In this document: positions 1 through 9,461 of the stretch, piece after piece | Layout: each line of letters begins with the position of its first letter | Numbering within the stretch: position 1 is the first letter of the stretch | DNA from: Ulvibacter antarcticus | GTDB taxonomy: Bacteria; Bacteroidota; Bacteroidia; Flavobacteriales; Flavobacteriaceae | NCBI RefSeq assembly: GCF_003688405.1 | Contig: NZ_REFC01000014.1 | Coordinates: 372,001 to 436,000, forward strand | Length of the DNA: 64,000 nucleotides | Direction of reading: 5' to 3' | Made by a program: the position numbers and the translations under genes | The notes under the pieces: model-generated | Database searches by the model: none | Told to the model about the DNA's origin: nothing | The model's input: only the letters and a program-made list of their open reading frames with translations

Positions 1-1
1 A

Positions 2-352
2 TTGGAGAGTGATTCTGGGGGCTTTACACCAAGAGGCTTTTCATTCGATATTGATGATGAGGATTTTGCTCAGGTAAAAAGTTGGGAGACTTTATTTAAA
101 CCATATTTAATACATTACTTCGAAAAGGGTGGTAGCGGTGCAGATATTGGACCTTTAAAGGAAAAAGGAATGGTATTGGCGGGATTACGACCCGATTCTC
201 AACGATATTTTGATTACCATCATGCTGCAAGCGATACTTTTGAAGCAGTAAACCAACGTGAATTGGAATTAGGTGGCGCAACCATGGCGAGTTTAGTGTA
301 TCTATTTGATAAATACGGTACGAAAAGTGAGCTAAAATCGATAAAAAACTAA
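2..352 (+). CDS. M28 family metallopeptidase, C-terminal fragment (5' truncated by window edge)
   Basis: The reading frame enters from the left edge with no true start, so only the last roughly 117 residues are visible. The fragment opens with ESDSGGF and contains RPDSQRYFDYHHAASDTF, the C-terminal zinc-ligand region of M28 peptidases of the carboxypeptidase Q type, followed by the usual helix with RELELGGATMASLVYL. Family knowledge: co-catalytic di-zinc aminopeptidase/carboxypeptidase, usually exported. Here the signal peptide and the first metal ligands are outside the window. The family call is firm; substrate is not inferable. Confidence 0.85.
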   Translation: MESDSGGFTPRGFSFDIDDEDFAQVKSWETLFKPYLIHYFEKGGSGADIGPLKEKGMVLAGLRPDSQRYFDYHHAASDTFEAVNQRELELGGATMASLVYLFDKYGTKSELKSIKN

Positions 353-784
353 TCTTTATTGTGATGTTTTTTTCGAATTCGTAAGGTTTGCTTTCGACGA
401 GAGACAAAACAAGACTAATTATTTTCGATATTAAGATGATAATGTTTCAGATTTAGACTTATTGTTAAATAATTGGTTTATTTCTGAAAAAATGAAATTG
501 TGGGCGAGACTAGGTTTTTTAGAAGTTTTATATTAAAAAATCCAAGTTAACTTGAAATTAACGCTGAGTTAAAAAAAATATAAAAGACTATTTTAAAAAA
601 ATGCACCAATAAGTATTTTTTTAGTATATTTCGCCCGTCAAATAGACCCTTGGAAGGTTGTAGCTGAATTTTACTTTTTGTTGATTTTTGCAAAAATGTT
701 TAATAAAAGTTAAGATTTTAACGAATTTTAAGGGTTTTGTGATTGAAATTTAAATTAACTCTATTAATAATTAAATTTTTTTTT
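353..784. other. 432-bp upstream region of the susC operon
   Basis: No convincing ORF. It is very AT-rich. A TATATTTC box at 625-632 resembles the Bacteroidota -7 element TAnnTTTG with the last base changed and would give a leader of about 150 nt before the susC ATG. A perfect 14-bp palindrome, ATTTTTGCAAAAAT, occupies 684-697 inside that leader and could be an operator or a hairpin. No regulator gene (ECF/FecR or hybrid two-component system) is adjacent, so the control of the operon is not evident. Confidence 0.4.
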
Positions 785-3700
785 ATGAAAAAAAGTTACT
801 ATTTATGGTTAGTGCTTATATTCTTTAATATGACTATGGTACTAGCACAAGAAAAAACAGTTACAGGAACTGTTACAGATGATGCTGGTTTGCCGTTGCC
901 TGGGGCTAACGTAATAATTAAACAGACAAATACAGGAACCCAGTCTGATTTTGATGGGAATTACACAATTTCAGCTGCAGTGGGACAAACACTGTCATTT
1001 AGTTATGTTGGTTTTGAAACTCAAGAACTTAAAGTTGGAGCTTCAAACACCATGAGTGTGTCGTTAAGACCTGGAGCACTTCTTGAAGAAGTAGTTGTAA
1101 CAGGATATTCTACTAGAAATAAGACGGTACAAACATCTGCCGTTGTTTCTATTTCTGCGAGTGAAATATCTCAGTTGGCACCTACTACGAGTGTGGATAA
1201 CCTTTTACAAGGTAAAGCTGCCGGGGTACAGGTAACTGCTGCTAACGGAAAGCCAGGACAAGGGGCCTTTGTACGTATTAGAGGTACAGGTTCATTGAGT
1301 GCTGGTGGATCATCTCCTTTATATTTAGTAGATGGTGCTCCAATCCGTGAAGAGGAGCTTGGAAATATTGCAACTAGTGATATCGAAAACATTACAATTT
1401 TAAAAGATGCCGCTACAACTGCAAGATATGGTTCTCGTGGATCTAACGGTGTTGTAGTAATTACTACTAAAACTGGAAATAGAAATAAAGACGCAACGGT
1501 TCGTTATAGCTCACGATTTGGTACTACTACAAGAGTAGATCTTAATTATACTATGATGGATGCAACTCAGAAATTACAATACGAAAGAGATATGTATGCT
1601 CTTGGTGTTGCTGGAGCTGCTGCATTGCCAGGGGTTACTACTCAACCAGGATCTCCTGAGCGTGATCGTTTAACAAGAAATGCATTAGATTGGGAAGAGT
1701 TAGTGTTGAAGGATGGTTACGTTCAAAACAATAACATCTCTATCGATGGTGGTGCTGAGAAAATGGATTACTTTTTCTCTGTAGGTCATGACAAAAATAC
1801 AGGGATCATTGATAAGATTTCTGGTTTTGAAAGATTGAACTCTAGATTGAACGTGAACTTTGACGCGAAAGAATGGTTGTCAGTTGGTGTGAATGTTGGT
1901 TATGCACGATCTTTAAGTGATGAGCCAAGAGATAGAAATAACTCTCAGAATCCATTCCGTCACATGTTGGATGTAAATCCTTATGAGACAGAATTTGTAT
2001 TGGATGAGTTCGATCAGATTACTTATAATGAAAATGGTGAACCAATTTACAACACTACTACAACAGGTTATCCTGTAAGACGTGCGTTGGAAACTGAGCC
2101 AGCTTTTGAAGTAGAAAATATTACTTTGGCCAATGTAGATGCGTTAGTGAAGTTCTCTAAAAGTTTAAGTTATGGTTTTAGTTTTGCTGTAAACCATTTA
2201 AATAGAAGAAGAGAAACTTACTCAAAACCTGGAGGGGTTTTAGATGATCTTATTGGAAATGCTGACTTCCCAGGAAGAAAAACGGATGCAAATACGCAAC
2301 GTTTAGATATGACTGCTAGTAATAGATTGAATTATACGCTTATTACTGAAAATCATAACTTAAATATTCTTGGTCTTTTTGAATATAACTTTAACGAGGT
2401 TAACACGCTTTCTGCAATTAGTAGAGGTTTTAGTTCACCGTTGTTAACGACTCAAAGTAATGCCGGTTTTACCGATAGCGCTTCTACAACAAGAAATAGA
2501 TTGACTTTAGTTTCTTATGGTGCTTTTGCCGATTATGACTTTAACCAAAGATATTTAGCTTCTGCTTCTATTAGACGTGATGGTTCTTCAAACTTTGGTA
2601 GTGATGTACAATATGGTACTTTCTATAGTGGAAGTATTGGTTGGAACGTAGCAAAAGAAAATTTCTTTAAAGTAGATGCCATTGATGATCTTAAAATTAG
2701 AGCAGCAATTGGTACTGTTGGTAACAGATCTGGTATTGATAGATACGAAGCTCAAGGTTTTGTAGGATTTGCTCAATATCCAGGAGGTCTTGCAACTGAA
2801 CCTTCTAACTTCCCTAACCCGGAATTACAATGGGAAACTACTCAAACAACAAATGTTGGTATTGAACTTAATATGTTTAATAGAAGAATAAGTTTTGTTG
2901 GAGATTATTTCGTTCGTAATACTACCGAGTTATTATTTGATATTCCTAGATCTGATGAATCTGGAGTTGATACAGTAGCAGGTAATGCGGCTGAAATTGA
3001 AAATGGAGGTATTGAATTATCATTACAAGCTGATATTGTAAGAAGCCCGGATGTAACTTGGACAATAGGAGGAAATATTCTATTACTGACTAAATCTGAA
3101 ATTGTTTCTCTTCCAAATGGAGCTCCAATTGACCCACCTAACACATTTAACATTAGATGGGATGAAGGAACTAAGATTAACGAGCATTTCTTAATTCGTT
3201 ATGCTGGTTTAGATTCTAACACTGGTCGTCCTATGTATTATGGTGCAGATGGTAACACATATTTTGCAGACGAAATGCCGGAAGATGATAATCAAAACAG
3301 AGTATTCCAAGGGAAATCTACTATCGCTGATAAAGAAGGTGGTTTCTTTAACAACATTGTTTACAAAGGATTTGGTCTTCGTACCGATTTTGTATTCAAG
3401 TATGGTAACTGGATTAACAACTTTGTTAAGAGTAATGTAGTTTCAGATGGTTTAGCTGTAGATGCAAATCAAGCAACTGAAGCATTCAATTACTGGCAAC
3501 AACCTGGAGATACAGACGTGAGCATGAGTCCAATTTATAGAAATGACGAAGGTTCATTGGCTGCTAATACAGATCGTTTTCTAGAAAGAGGAGATTATAT
3601 TCGTATGAGAAATGTTACGCTTTCGTATTCATTTCCAAAGAAAACCTTAGAGAAATCTCCACTTAGTAACTTAAGAGTATATGTTCAAGGACAGAACTTA

Positions 3701-3853
3701 TTGACCTTTACTAAATTCTTTGGTGATCCTGAAGTAGGATTATCATCAGGTGAAACTATCTCTTTTGCAGATTCTGTAGCACCAGGTGAAGCTACTTTAT
3801 ATAGTTACCCTAATACTAAATCTATTCAAGTAGGTTTAGACGTAAGTTTCTAA
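785..3853 (+). CDS. SusC/RagA family TonB-linked outer membrane protein
   Basis: Outer-membrane TonB-dependent transporter that works with the SusD lipoprotein encoded next to it. I take ATG 785, giving 1022 residues and a proper signal peptide (MKKSYYLW... ending at MVLAQ near residue 22); an earlier TTG at 743 would only add a non-signal extension. Order: carboxypeptidase-regulatory-like beta sandwich (about 25-95), TonB-box-like EEVVVTGY at 101-108, plug domain with LVDGAPI and SRGSNGVVVITTK, then a 22-strand-type barrel ending in aromatic Phe (GLDVSF). Length is typical of SusC. No glycoside hydrolase is nearby, so the substrate may be a peptide or glycan and is left open. Confidence 0.95.
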   Translation: MKKSYYLWLVLIFFNMTMVLAQEKTVTGTVTDDAGLPLPGANVIIKQTNTGTQSDFDGNYTISAAVGQTLSFSYVGFETQELKVGASNTMSVSLRPGALLEEVVVTGYSTRNKTVQTSAVVSISASEISQLAPTTSVDNLLQGKAAGVQVTAANGKPGQGAFVRIRGTGSLSAGGSSPLYLVDGAPIREEELGNIATSDIENITILKDAATTARYGSRGSNGVVVITTKTGNRNKDATVRYSSRFGTTTRVDLNYTMMDATQKLQYERDMYALGVAGAAALPGVTTQPGSPERDRLTRNALDWEELVLKDGYVQNNNISIDGGAEKMDYFFSVGHDKNTGIIDKISGFERLNSRLNVNFDAKEWLSVGVNVGYARSLSDEPRDRNNSQNPFRHMLDVNPYETEFVLDEFDQITYNENGEPIYNTTTTGYPVRRALETEPAFEVENITLANVDALVKFSKSLSYGFSFAVNHLNRRRETYSKPGGVLDDLIGNADFPGRKTDANTQRLDMTASNRLNYTLITENHNLNILGLFEYNFNEVNTLSAISRGFSSPLLTTQSNAGFTDSASTTRNRLTLVSYGAFADYDFNQRYLASASIRRDGSSNFGSDVQYGTFYSGSIGWNVAKENFFKVDAIDDLKIRAAIGTVGNRSGIDRYEAQGFVGFAQYPGGLATEPSNFPNPELQWETTQTTNVGIELNMFNRRISFVGDYFVRNTTELLFDIPRSDESGVDTVAGNAAEIENGGIELSLQADIVRSPDVTWTIGGNILLLTKSEIVSLPNGAPIDPPNTFNIRWDEGTKINEHFLIRYAGLDSNTGRPMYYGADGNTYFADEMPEDDNQNRVFQGKSTIADKEGGFFNNIVYKGFGLRTDFVFKYGNWINNFVKSNVVSDGLAVDANQATEAFNYWQQPGDTDVSMSPIYRNDEGSLAANTDRFLERGDYIRMRNVTLSYSFPKKTLEKSPLSNLRVYVQGQNLLTFTKFFGDPEVGLSSGETISFADSVAPGEATLYSYPNTKSIQVGLDVSF

Positions 3854-3871
3854 TTAAAAAAAAATTATAAA

Positions 3872-5332
3872 ATGAAAAATATAATATTTAAAATAACAAT
3901 GTTGGTCGTTTTAGCTGGAACTATCGTTTCTTGTGATAAACAGTTGGATCAATTGCCTTTTGACGGGCTTGCTACTGATAACGCTTTCGTTTCGGTAGAT
4001 GATTTTGAAAATGGTATCCGTGGTGTTTATATTGCCTTGGTGAGAGTTGGTCGAGATGGTTCGACTTCAACAGGATATTACGGTGCAAGTGATGCTGGTG
4101 CGTTATTAAGTGCTCCAGACGTAATGAGCGATAATGTAACTATGGCGATATCTGGTAGAACAAGTAAATCTACCATTCATAACTTCAGATATTCTCCTAG
4201 TCAGAGTAATTTAGGGAATTTGTATCGTGATGCATATTCTTTGATATATCGCGCAAATCAGGTATTGTTCTTTGCTGAAACTTTTGAAGGAGAGAATAAG
4301 ACGAATATTGTAGCAGAGGCAAAAGCCTTGAGAGCAATGGCTCATTTCGATCTAGTAAAGAATTTTGGAAAAATACCTACTCAATCAGGTGATGCAAATG
4401 GAAGCCTTGGTGTTGCATATGTAACAGAAGCTGATCCAAACATAACTCCGGAAAGAGAGACTGTTGGTGCAGTCTATGGAAAAATTGTCACTGATTTAAC
4501 AGATGCAGTAGCAGGTATAAATGTGACTAATGATCCAGGTAGATTAAATAGAAATGCTGTAAATCTTTTATTGTCTAGAGTATATTTATATATGGGACAA
4601 TGGCAGAACTCAATAGATGCTGCGAATGCTGTTACAACTTCTGTAGCTGCACGTGCAAATGTTGTTAATGTTTGGGATGATTCAAGCCAAGACGGATTAA
4701 TATTTTCTATTCCTAATGAAGCTAGCGTATTAAACGCAGGAGTTGGTGTTACATGGAGTCAAGGACCGTTAAGCGGAACTTTCTTACCAGAATATGCTGT
4801 TTCTTTTGAATTGTTTAACACTTACTCAGCAGATGATATCAGAAAAGCTGCTTATATCACTTTTGGTACAGATTCTAATGGTAAAGATTATAACGCTATC
4901 CGTAAGTTACTAGGTAAAACTGGTCAAACTAATGGTGTTGTTGACATTAAAATTTTCCGTGCTGCTGAAGCAAAATTAAATAAGGCAGAGGCTTTATTTA
5001 ACCTTGGAAGTGAAGTGCCAGCAAGAAATGCTCTTGATGAAGTGAGATCTAGAAGATACACTGCTCCACCAAGTGGCGAAACTGGAACTGCACTTAGAGA
5101 TGCAATCCGTTTGGAAAGACGTTTAGAATTCGCTTTCGAATACCAACGTTTCTACGATCTTAAGAGATGGGGATTACCTATCGAAAGAACTAACGCTGGT
5201 GATGAAGCCGACGGTACTGGAGTTCCTTCCGAAATTCTAACTTTGAGCGCTGGAAGCACTAAATTTCAATTACCGATAGATCAGGGGATTATTGATTCGA
5301 ACAATAATATTGTTCAAAACCCTGGGTATTAA
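3872..5332 (+). CDS. SusD/RagB family nutrient-binding outer membrane lipoprotein
   Basis: Surface lipoprotein that caps the SusC barrel and binds the incoming substrate. 486 residues, close to the family size. Signal peptide with lipobox ending VSC, so Cys21 is the lipidated residue. The N-terminal motif LDQLPFDGLATDNAF, TPR-like helices (AEAKALRAMAHFDLVKNFG) and the C-terminal RRLEFAFEYQRFYDLKRWG segment are classic SusD signatures. Starts 18 bp after the susC stop, so the two are co-transcribed. The substrate cannot be deduced. Confidence 0.95.
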   Translation: MKNIIFKITMLVVLAGTIVSCDKQLDQLPFDGLATDNAFVSVDDFENGIRGVYIALVRVGRDGSTSTGYYGASDAGALLSAPDVMSDNVTMAISGRTSKSTIHNFRYSPSQSNLGNLYRDAYSLIYRANQVLFFAETFEGENKTNIVAEAKALRAMAHFDLVKNFGKIPTQSGDANGSLGVAYVTEADPNITPERETVGAVYGKIVTDLTDAVAGINVTNDPGRLNRNAVNLLLSRVYLYMGQWQNSIDAANAVTTSVAARANVVNVWDDSSQDGLIFSIPNEASVLNAGVGVTWSQGPLSGTFLPEYAVSFELFNTYSADDIRKAAYITFGTDSNGKDYNAIRKLLGKTGQTNGVVDIKIFRAAEAKLNKAEALFNLGSEVPARNALDEVRSRRYTAPPSGETGTALRDAIRLERRLEFAFEYQRFYDLKRWGLPIERTNAGDEADGTGVPSEILTLSAGSTKFQLPIDQGIIDSNNNIVQNPGY

Positions 5333-5350
5333 TCTAAAAACGTAAAAAAG

Positions 5351-5782
5351 ATGAAAAAAATAAATATAGTATTTGCTATTATAATGATAGCCTTAGTTAG
5401 TGTTTCCTGTGAAACATATGATGATGCACCATCTGAATTTGAACCGATTCTTGGTTTTACTACAGCAACTGGAGCAATGACTTTTAATCCGGGACAGACT
5501 GAGAAAACTACTTCTGCTACTTTGTATATTACTGATGCTTCATCGGTAGATAGAACTTTTACAATTTCAGTAGTTGAATCTGGTACTAATGTACCTGCTG
5601 AAAACTATTCGTTTGATTCAGAAATTGTTATTTTAGCTGGAGAAAATGAAGCGACTTTCACTATTACTGGGTTTAACCTAAGTTTACAAGTGGATGAACT
5701 TTTTCTTGTTGTAGCGCCAGAGCCTACATCAGGACTTATTTCAGGTCAATTCTTCACACTAGCAATGAAGAAAAGAGTATAA
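5351..5782 (+). CDS. small lipoprotein with Calx-beta-like domain, third gene of the susCD operon
   Basis: 143 residues. A lipoprotein signal ends at VSVSC (Cys20). The rest is one beta-rich module: repeated TTSATLYITDASS / TFTISVVESGT / NYSFDSEIVILAGENEATFTITGFN strands, resembling Calx-beta or SusE/DUF1735-like surface domains. It begins 18 bp after susD and ends just before the terminator, so it belongs to the operon. Likely a cell-surface accessory protein of the SusCD complex; this role is inferred from position, not from a recognised signature. Confidence 0.75.
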   Translation: MKKINIVFAIIMIALVSVSCETYDDAPSEFEPILGFTTATGAMTFNPGQTEKTTSATLYITDASSVDRTFTISVVESGTNVPAENYSFDSEIVILAGENEATFTITGFNLSLQVDELFLVVAPEPTSGLISGQFFTLAMKKRV

Positions 5783-5801
5783 GTTTATACTGTTTAAAAC
5801 T

Positions 5802-5831
5802 AAAAAGACCGTTCGAAAGAACGGTCTTTTT
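5802..5831. terminator. bidirectional intrinsic terminator between susCD operon and DUF1853 gene
   Basis: A perfect 13-bp stem (AAAAAGACCGTTC / GAACGGTCTTTTT) with a GAAA tetraloop. T-runs follow on both strands because A-runs precede the stem, so it can stop the rightward susCD operon and the leftward gene ending at 5834. Confidence 0.9.
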
Positions 5832-5833
5832 TT

Positions 5834-6610
5834 TTACCACCAGATTACAAAAATAGGCTGTATGTTAGTATTGCGTTTTTTGTAGATAAGAATCGACTTT
5901 TTGTTTCCTATCGATTCTTTTATTTTCTTTTCTACTTCGGAAAAATGCTGCCATTCAGATAAATTTACTGGAGGTAATAACCATTCTTTTTTATTGGTTA
6001 TTCTGTAAAGTGCATCTTTATCTTCAGAAGAAAAATCGGAAGAATGTATCCAATATCCATAAATGCACGATTGATAGTTCTTCGGAAATACTTCTTTAGA
6101 CAGCTCCTTCGGAATAAATAAAAATGCCTTTAAACAAAGTTGTTGTTGCACTGAATTGATATCAATTTGTAAAGGCAAAAGTTGCTCGCGAGTTTCTTTT
6201 CTATAAAGTAATGGAAACTGTTGTTTTTTAAGCTTTCCCAATTTATCTATTAAACGGTCTTTTCTATTGGGGCCAATCCAAGGTGCTTCCGGAGAATCGC
6301 CTAAGCTGGCATCGAATAAATAGAACTTGCATGCCAATTCAATGTGAAGCGTGCTGCTCGTTTTACGATCTAAAACAAGGTAATCTAGCTCACCTAGCGT
6401 TCTATCTCTGCCTTGAATCTGAATATTAGACAACAATATAATATAACGAGACGAAAGCTTCAGAAGTGTCTCAAACAAAAATTCCGCTTGTTTGCCAATT
6501 ATCAGCTCATTTGGAAATTCTATTTCTGATAGCGATACGCTGGCTTCAGAAGTAAAAAAGCTAGTAAAGGAAAACGAGTCCGAGTTTATGATTAACTCAG
6601 GTGTTTTCAA
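5834..6610 (-). CDS. DUF1853 family protein
   Basis: 258 residues from a TTG at 6610; there is no in-frame ATG before the stop at 6655, so the start is either this TTG or a rarer codon slightly upstream. Conserved DUF1853 landmarks are visible: GELDYLVLD, HIELACKFYLFD, and WIGPNRKDRLIDKL followed by KKQQFPLL. The D...E-x-K-like arrangement (ELDYLV / ELACKFY) is reminiscent of a PD-(D/E)XK nuclease core. Function is unknown in the family. It is cytosolic, with no signal or membrane segment. It ends three bases from the shared terminator. Confidence 0.8.
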   Translation of the reverse strand: MKTPELIINSDSFSFTSFFTSEASVSLSEIEFPNELIIGKQAEFLFETLLKLSSRYIILLSNIQIQGRDRTLGELDYLVLDRKTSSTLHIELACKFYLFDASLGDSPEAPWIGPNRKDRLIDKLGKLKKQQFPLLYRKETREQLLPLQIDINSVQQQLCLKAFLFIPKELSKEVFPKNYQSCIYGYWIHSSDFSSEDKDALYRITNKKEWLLPPVNLSEWQHFSEVEKKIKESIGNKKSILIYKKRNTNIQPIFVIWW

Positions 6611-6652
6611 AAATTTCGCTAATATGCCTTTCGATTCGATGGTAAGATATAA

Positions 6653-7108
6653 TTATTTTTTTATCGCACTTTCATAACGCTCAATCCATTGATCTGTAGT
6701 CATCTTAGAAGCTAATTCTCCCAAAAGATCGTAGGGTATTTTTTTCATGTTTTTAAACCTAATACAACTTTTACCCATGTCTAGTTTTCCCGATACGTGT
6801 TTTGGATACTCGGTTGTAAACCATTCCATAAGCTTCGGATCGCTGTAAATGCCCATATGATAGAAACCTACATGATTTTTCTGTGAAGCAAGATTAATAA
6901 ACGGCAAAGGAGTTCTGGGATCGCAATGATAGCCATCCGGATACTTAGAATGAGGAACCACATAACCCAACATCCCGTAACTCATAGTTTCTTCAAATCC
7001 TTTAGGAAGATTTTCAAGAATTTTACTGCGGATTTTGGAGATAACCTCTTTTCGTTCTTCCGGGAGTTCTTTCAAATAGGCTTCAGGTGTTGTAGCTTTC
7101 GATTGCAT
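6653..7108 (-). CDS. DUF1801 domain-containing protein (YdhG/YobT-like)
   Basis: 151 residues. The N-terminal helix (TTPEAYLKELPEERKEVISKI) and the segment MSYGMLGYVVPHSKYPDGY followed by LASQKNHVGFYHMGIYSDP are typical of the DUF1801 fold, a small alpha/beta domain of unknown biochemical role. The C-terminal CIRFKNMKKIPYDLLGELA is the second conserved block. It lies upstream of the DUF1853 gene on the same strand with a 42-bp gap, so the two may be co-transcribed. No partner in a known pathway is visible. Confidence 0.85.
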   Translation of the reverse strand: MQSKATTPEAYLKELPEERKEVISKIRSKILENLPKGFEETMSYGMLGYVVPHSKYPDGYHCDPRTPLPFINLASQKNHVGFYHMGIYSDPKLMEWFTTEYPKHVSGKLDMGKSCIRFKNMKKIPYDLLGELASKMTTDQWIERYESAIKK

Positions 7109-7167
7109 AAGATTGCTTTAAATGTTAAATATAAGAAAGTTTATGCACTTTCAAGGCTTGGTTTTTT

Positions 7168-7175
7168 TACCTTCG
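7168..7175 (+). promoter_or_regulatory. candidate -7 box (TACCTTCG) for the MATE gene
   Basis: TACCTTCG resembles the Bacteroidota -7 consensus TAnnTTTG and lies 20 bp before the proposed TTG start. The -33 match upstream is weak, so this is tentative. Confidence 0.35.
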
Positions 7176-7194
7176 CACCTCAAAATTTATCAAA

Positions 7195-8622
7195 TTGTTC
7201 TCCGCATATACTAAAGAATTTAAGACTAATATGTCCTTAGCAACTCCAGTAATTCTGGGGATGTTAGGACACACTGTAGTGGCTTTGGTCGATAATATCA
7301 TGGTTGGACAAATGGGAACAGCAGAGTTGGCAGCGGTATCCCTCGGAAATAGTTTTATGTTCATCGCTATGTCTCTCGGAATTGGGTTTTCAACCGCAAT
7401 AACCCCTTTAGTCGCTGAAGCCGATAGTGAAGGAAATTTTGAGGCTGGTAAGTCATCTTTTAAACACGGACTATTTTTATGTACCGTCCTTGGAATCGCC
7501 CTCTTTTTAATGGTAATGTTCGCAAAACCATTGATGTATGCTATGAAACAACCAGCAGAGGTTGTTGATTTGGCAATGCCATATTTGACTTTGGTCGCAA
7601 TTTCTTTAATACCATTAATAATCTTTCAGGCATTTAAGCAGTTCAGTGATGGCTTGTCAATGACCCGCTACCCAATGTATGCGACTATCTTGGCCAATCT
7701 AGTTAATGTGCTTCTCAATTATATGTTTATCTTCGGAAAGTTCGGAGCTCCCGAACTTGGCGTTGTTGGAGCGGCTATCGGAACATTGGCATCCAGAGTT
7801 ATAATGGTAGCTCATCTATGGTATTTACTCGCCAAGCATCCCAAATCGAAGCCTTTCGTGCTTCATATTAAGCTCTTTACTCTAAGTAAGAAAATGCTTA
7901 TGAAAATAATTAACCTCGGATTCCCATCGGCAATGCAAATGTTTTTTGAAGTAGCTGTATTTACAGCCGCTATTTGGCTTTCTGGGATTTTAGGAAAAAA
8001 TCCACAGGCGGCCAATCAAATTGCCTTAAACCTGTCTTCAATGACCTTTATGGTGGCGATGGGCTTCAGTGTAGTTGCCATGATACGGGTTGGGAATCAA
8101 AAAGGGCTTCAAAATTTTAAAGAATTAAGAAGAATTGCGTTTTCAATTTTTGTGCTGACCATACTATTGGCAGTTGTTTTTGCAGCTCTATTTATGGTCT
8201 TTAATACCATGTTGCCCGAATTATATCTGGATCTTGATGATATTAGTAATCTAATCGATAATAATGAAGTAGTGAGTATTGCATCCACACTTTTGTTTAT
8301 AGCAGCAATTTTCCAAATAAGTGACGCCATACAAGTTGTTGCCCTTGGAGCTTTGAGAGGTATGCAAGATGTGAAAATACCTATGGTGCTAACCTTTATT
8401 GCCTATTGGCTTATTGGTTTCCCCGTTTCATACTATCTTAGCATGCATACTGATTACGAGAGTAGCGGAATTTGGCTAGGATTATTAGCGGGACTTACTG
8501 CTTCCGCTATCATGCTTTTCATCAGATTTAATTATCTTTCGAAGAAATTGATCATCACTTCCGAAGAAAATAAACTTACAGAAGTGGAACCCAACGAAGA
8601 GATGATTGATCAATCCGCTTAA
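7195..8622 (+). CDS. MATE family multidrug/metabolite exporter
   Basis: 475 residues with twelve predicted membrane helices in two six-helix halves. The N-terminal block ...PVILGMLGHTVVALVDNIMVGQMG and AAVSLGNSFMF is typical of the NorM/DinF-type MATE family. I keep TTG 7195 because the encoded FSAYTKEFK precedes the first helix in relatives; ATG 7231 would cut it away. These proteins use a sodium or proton gradient to export cationic compounds. The C-terminal tail is acidic and cytosolic (LTEVEPNEEM). It is probably a single-gene unit reading divergently from the DUF1801 gene. Confidence 0.93.
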   Translation: MFSAYTKEFKTNMSLATPVILGMLGHTVVALVDNIMVGQMGTAELAAVSLGNSFMFIAMSLGIGFSTAITPLVAEADSEGNFEAGKSSFKHGLFLCTVLGIALFLMVMFAKPLMYAMKQPAEVVDLAMPYLTLVAISLIPLIIFQAFKQFSDGLSMTRYPMYATILANLVNVLLNYMFIFGKFGAPELGVVGAAIGTLASRVIMVAHLWYLLAKHPKSKPFVLHIKLFTLSKKMLMKIINLGFPSAMQMFFEVAVFTAAIWLSGILGKNPQAANQIALNLSSMTFMVAMGFSVVAMIRVGNQKGLQNFKELRRIAFSIFVLTILLAVVFAALFMVFNTMLPELYLDLDDISNLIDNNEVVSIASTLLFIAAIFQISDAIQVVALGALRGMQDVKIPMVLTFIAYWLIGFPVSYYLSMHTDYESSGIWLGLLAGLTASAIMLFIRFNYLSKKLIITSEENKLTEVEPNEEMIDQSA

Positions 8623-8657
8623 TGAAACTGATCTAACGAATTTATAAAACATATATC

Positions 8658-8888
8658 ATGGAGTTTCCAAAATTTATACTGGGTGATAATAGTGATTATC
8701 CGACAGCCATTTTTGTTGTTCACACACAATTTCCTCGATTTATTATAAATCTTGAAGACGACGAGGTAGAATGGTTAGAAGATTTTGATGCTCATGATCA
8801 AAAGGAGCTCGAAACCGAAACCGAAAATTTCATCAAACTAGCAACCGAGTTTTACGATCGTGAAATAGAGCAGTACGAAAATGATTGA
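8658..8888 (+). CDS. small acidic conserved hypothetical protein
   Basis: 76 residues, strongly acidic (LEDDEVEWLEDFDAHDQKELETETENF). It has no signal peptide or membrane segment. It starts 36 bp after the MATE gene and its last 8 bases overlap the start of the PAP2 gene (ATGATTGA), so it is translated coupled to it. I do not recognise a named family; such short proteins occur in flavobacterial genomes as conserved hypotheticals. The ORF is credible because of the tight overlap and ordinary codon use. Confidence 0.75.
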   Translation: MEFPKFILGDNSDYPTAIFVVHTQFPRFIINLEDDEVEWLEDFDAHDQKELETETENFIKLATEFYDREIEQYEND

Positions 8889-9453
8889 GGAATTACTCAA
8901 ATATGATACTCAACTCTTCCTGTTTCTTAATAATTTAGGCAGCGAAACCTGGGATGGATTTTGGCTGATTGTGACCGAAAAATGGTCGTCAATCCCTCTT
9001 TACGCAATCTTATTATATCTTGTATATCGTGAACTTGGAGTAAAAGGTACGCTTGTCGTAATGCTCGCTGCAGCTGTGTTGGTTACAGCAACCGATCAGT
9101 TGGCGAACCTTTTTAAATACAATATTATGCGACCACGACCGTGTAAAGTGGAAAGCTTGCAGGCCAGTATGCGTTTTATAGCCGATGGTTGTGGAAGGTT
9201 TGGCTATTTCTCTGCGCACGCCGCCAGTTCTATGGCCGTAGCTGTATTTCTAGGGCTGCTTTTGCGTAAGAAATATTATTACCTTCAGTTTCTACTTATT
9301 TTATGGGCGGTCATGCTAGGGTATAGCCGTATCTATCTTGGTGTTCATTATCCGCTGGATGTTATTACCGGTATGTTCTTCGGAAGCATTATTGGATGGG
9401 GAATATTTAGATTACAACAGTGGGCTCACAGGAAGTACATTGTGAAGCCTTGA
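8881..9453 (+). CDS. PAP2 superfamily membrane phosphatase
   Basis: 190 residues, about five to six membrane helices. The three phosphatase motifs are present: KYNIMRPRP (motif 1), FSAHAASS (motif 2, SAHA in place of PSGH but keeping the catalytic His), and SRIYLGVHYPLDV (motif 3). This layout fits undecaprenyl-diphosphate phosphatases and lipid phosphatases that act at the outer face of the inner membrane. Its 3' end meets the ArnT-like gene on the other strand with only 8 bp between. Lipid substrate unknown. Confidence 0.9.
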   Translation: MIEELLKYDTQLFLFLNNLGSETWDGFWLIVTEKWSSIPLYAILLYLVYRELGVKGTLVVMLAAAVLVTATDQLANLFKYNIMRPRPCKVESLQASMRFIADGCGRFGYFSAHAASSMAVAVFLGLLLRKKYYYLQFLLILWAVMLGYSRIYLGVHYPLDVITGMFFGSIIGWGIFRLQQWAHRKYIVKP

Positions 9454-9461
9454 CTGCAGTA

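Noticed and set aside
743-784. TTG 743 as susC start
   Set aside because: It adds a hydrophobic stretch that spoils the signal peptide; ATG 785 gives a standard one.
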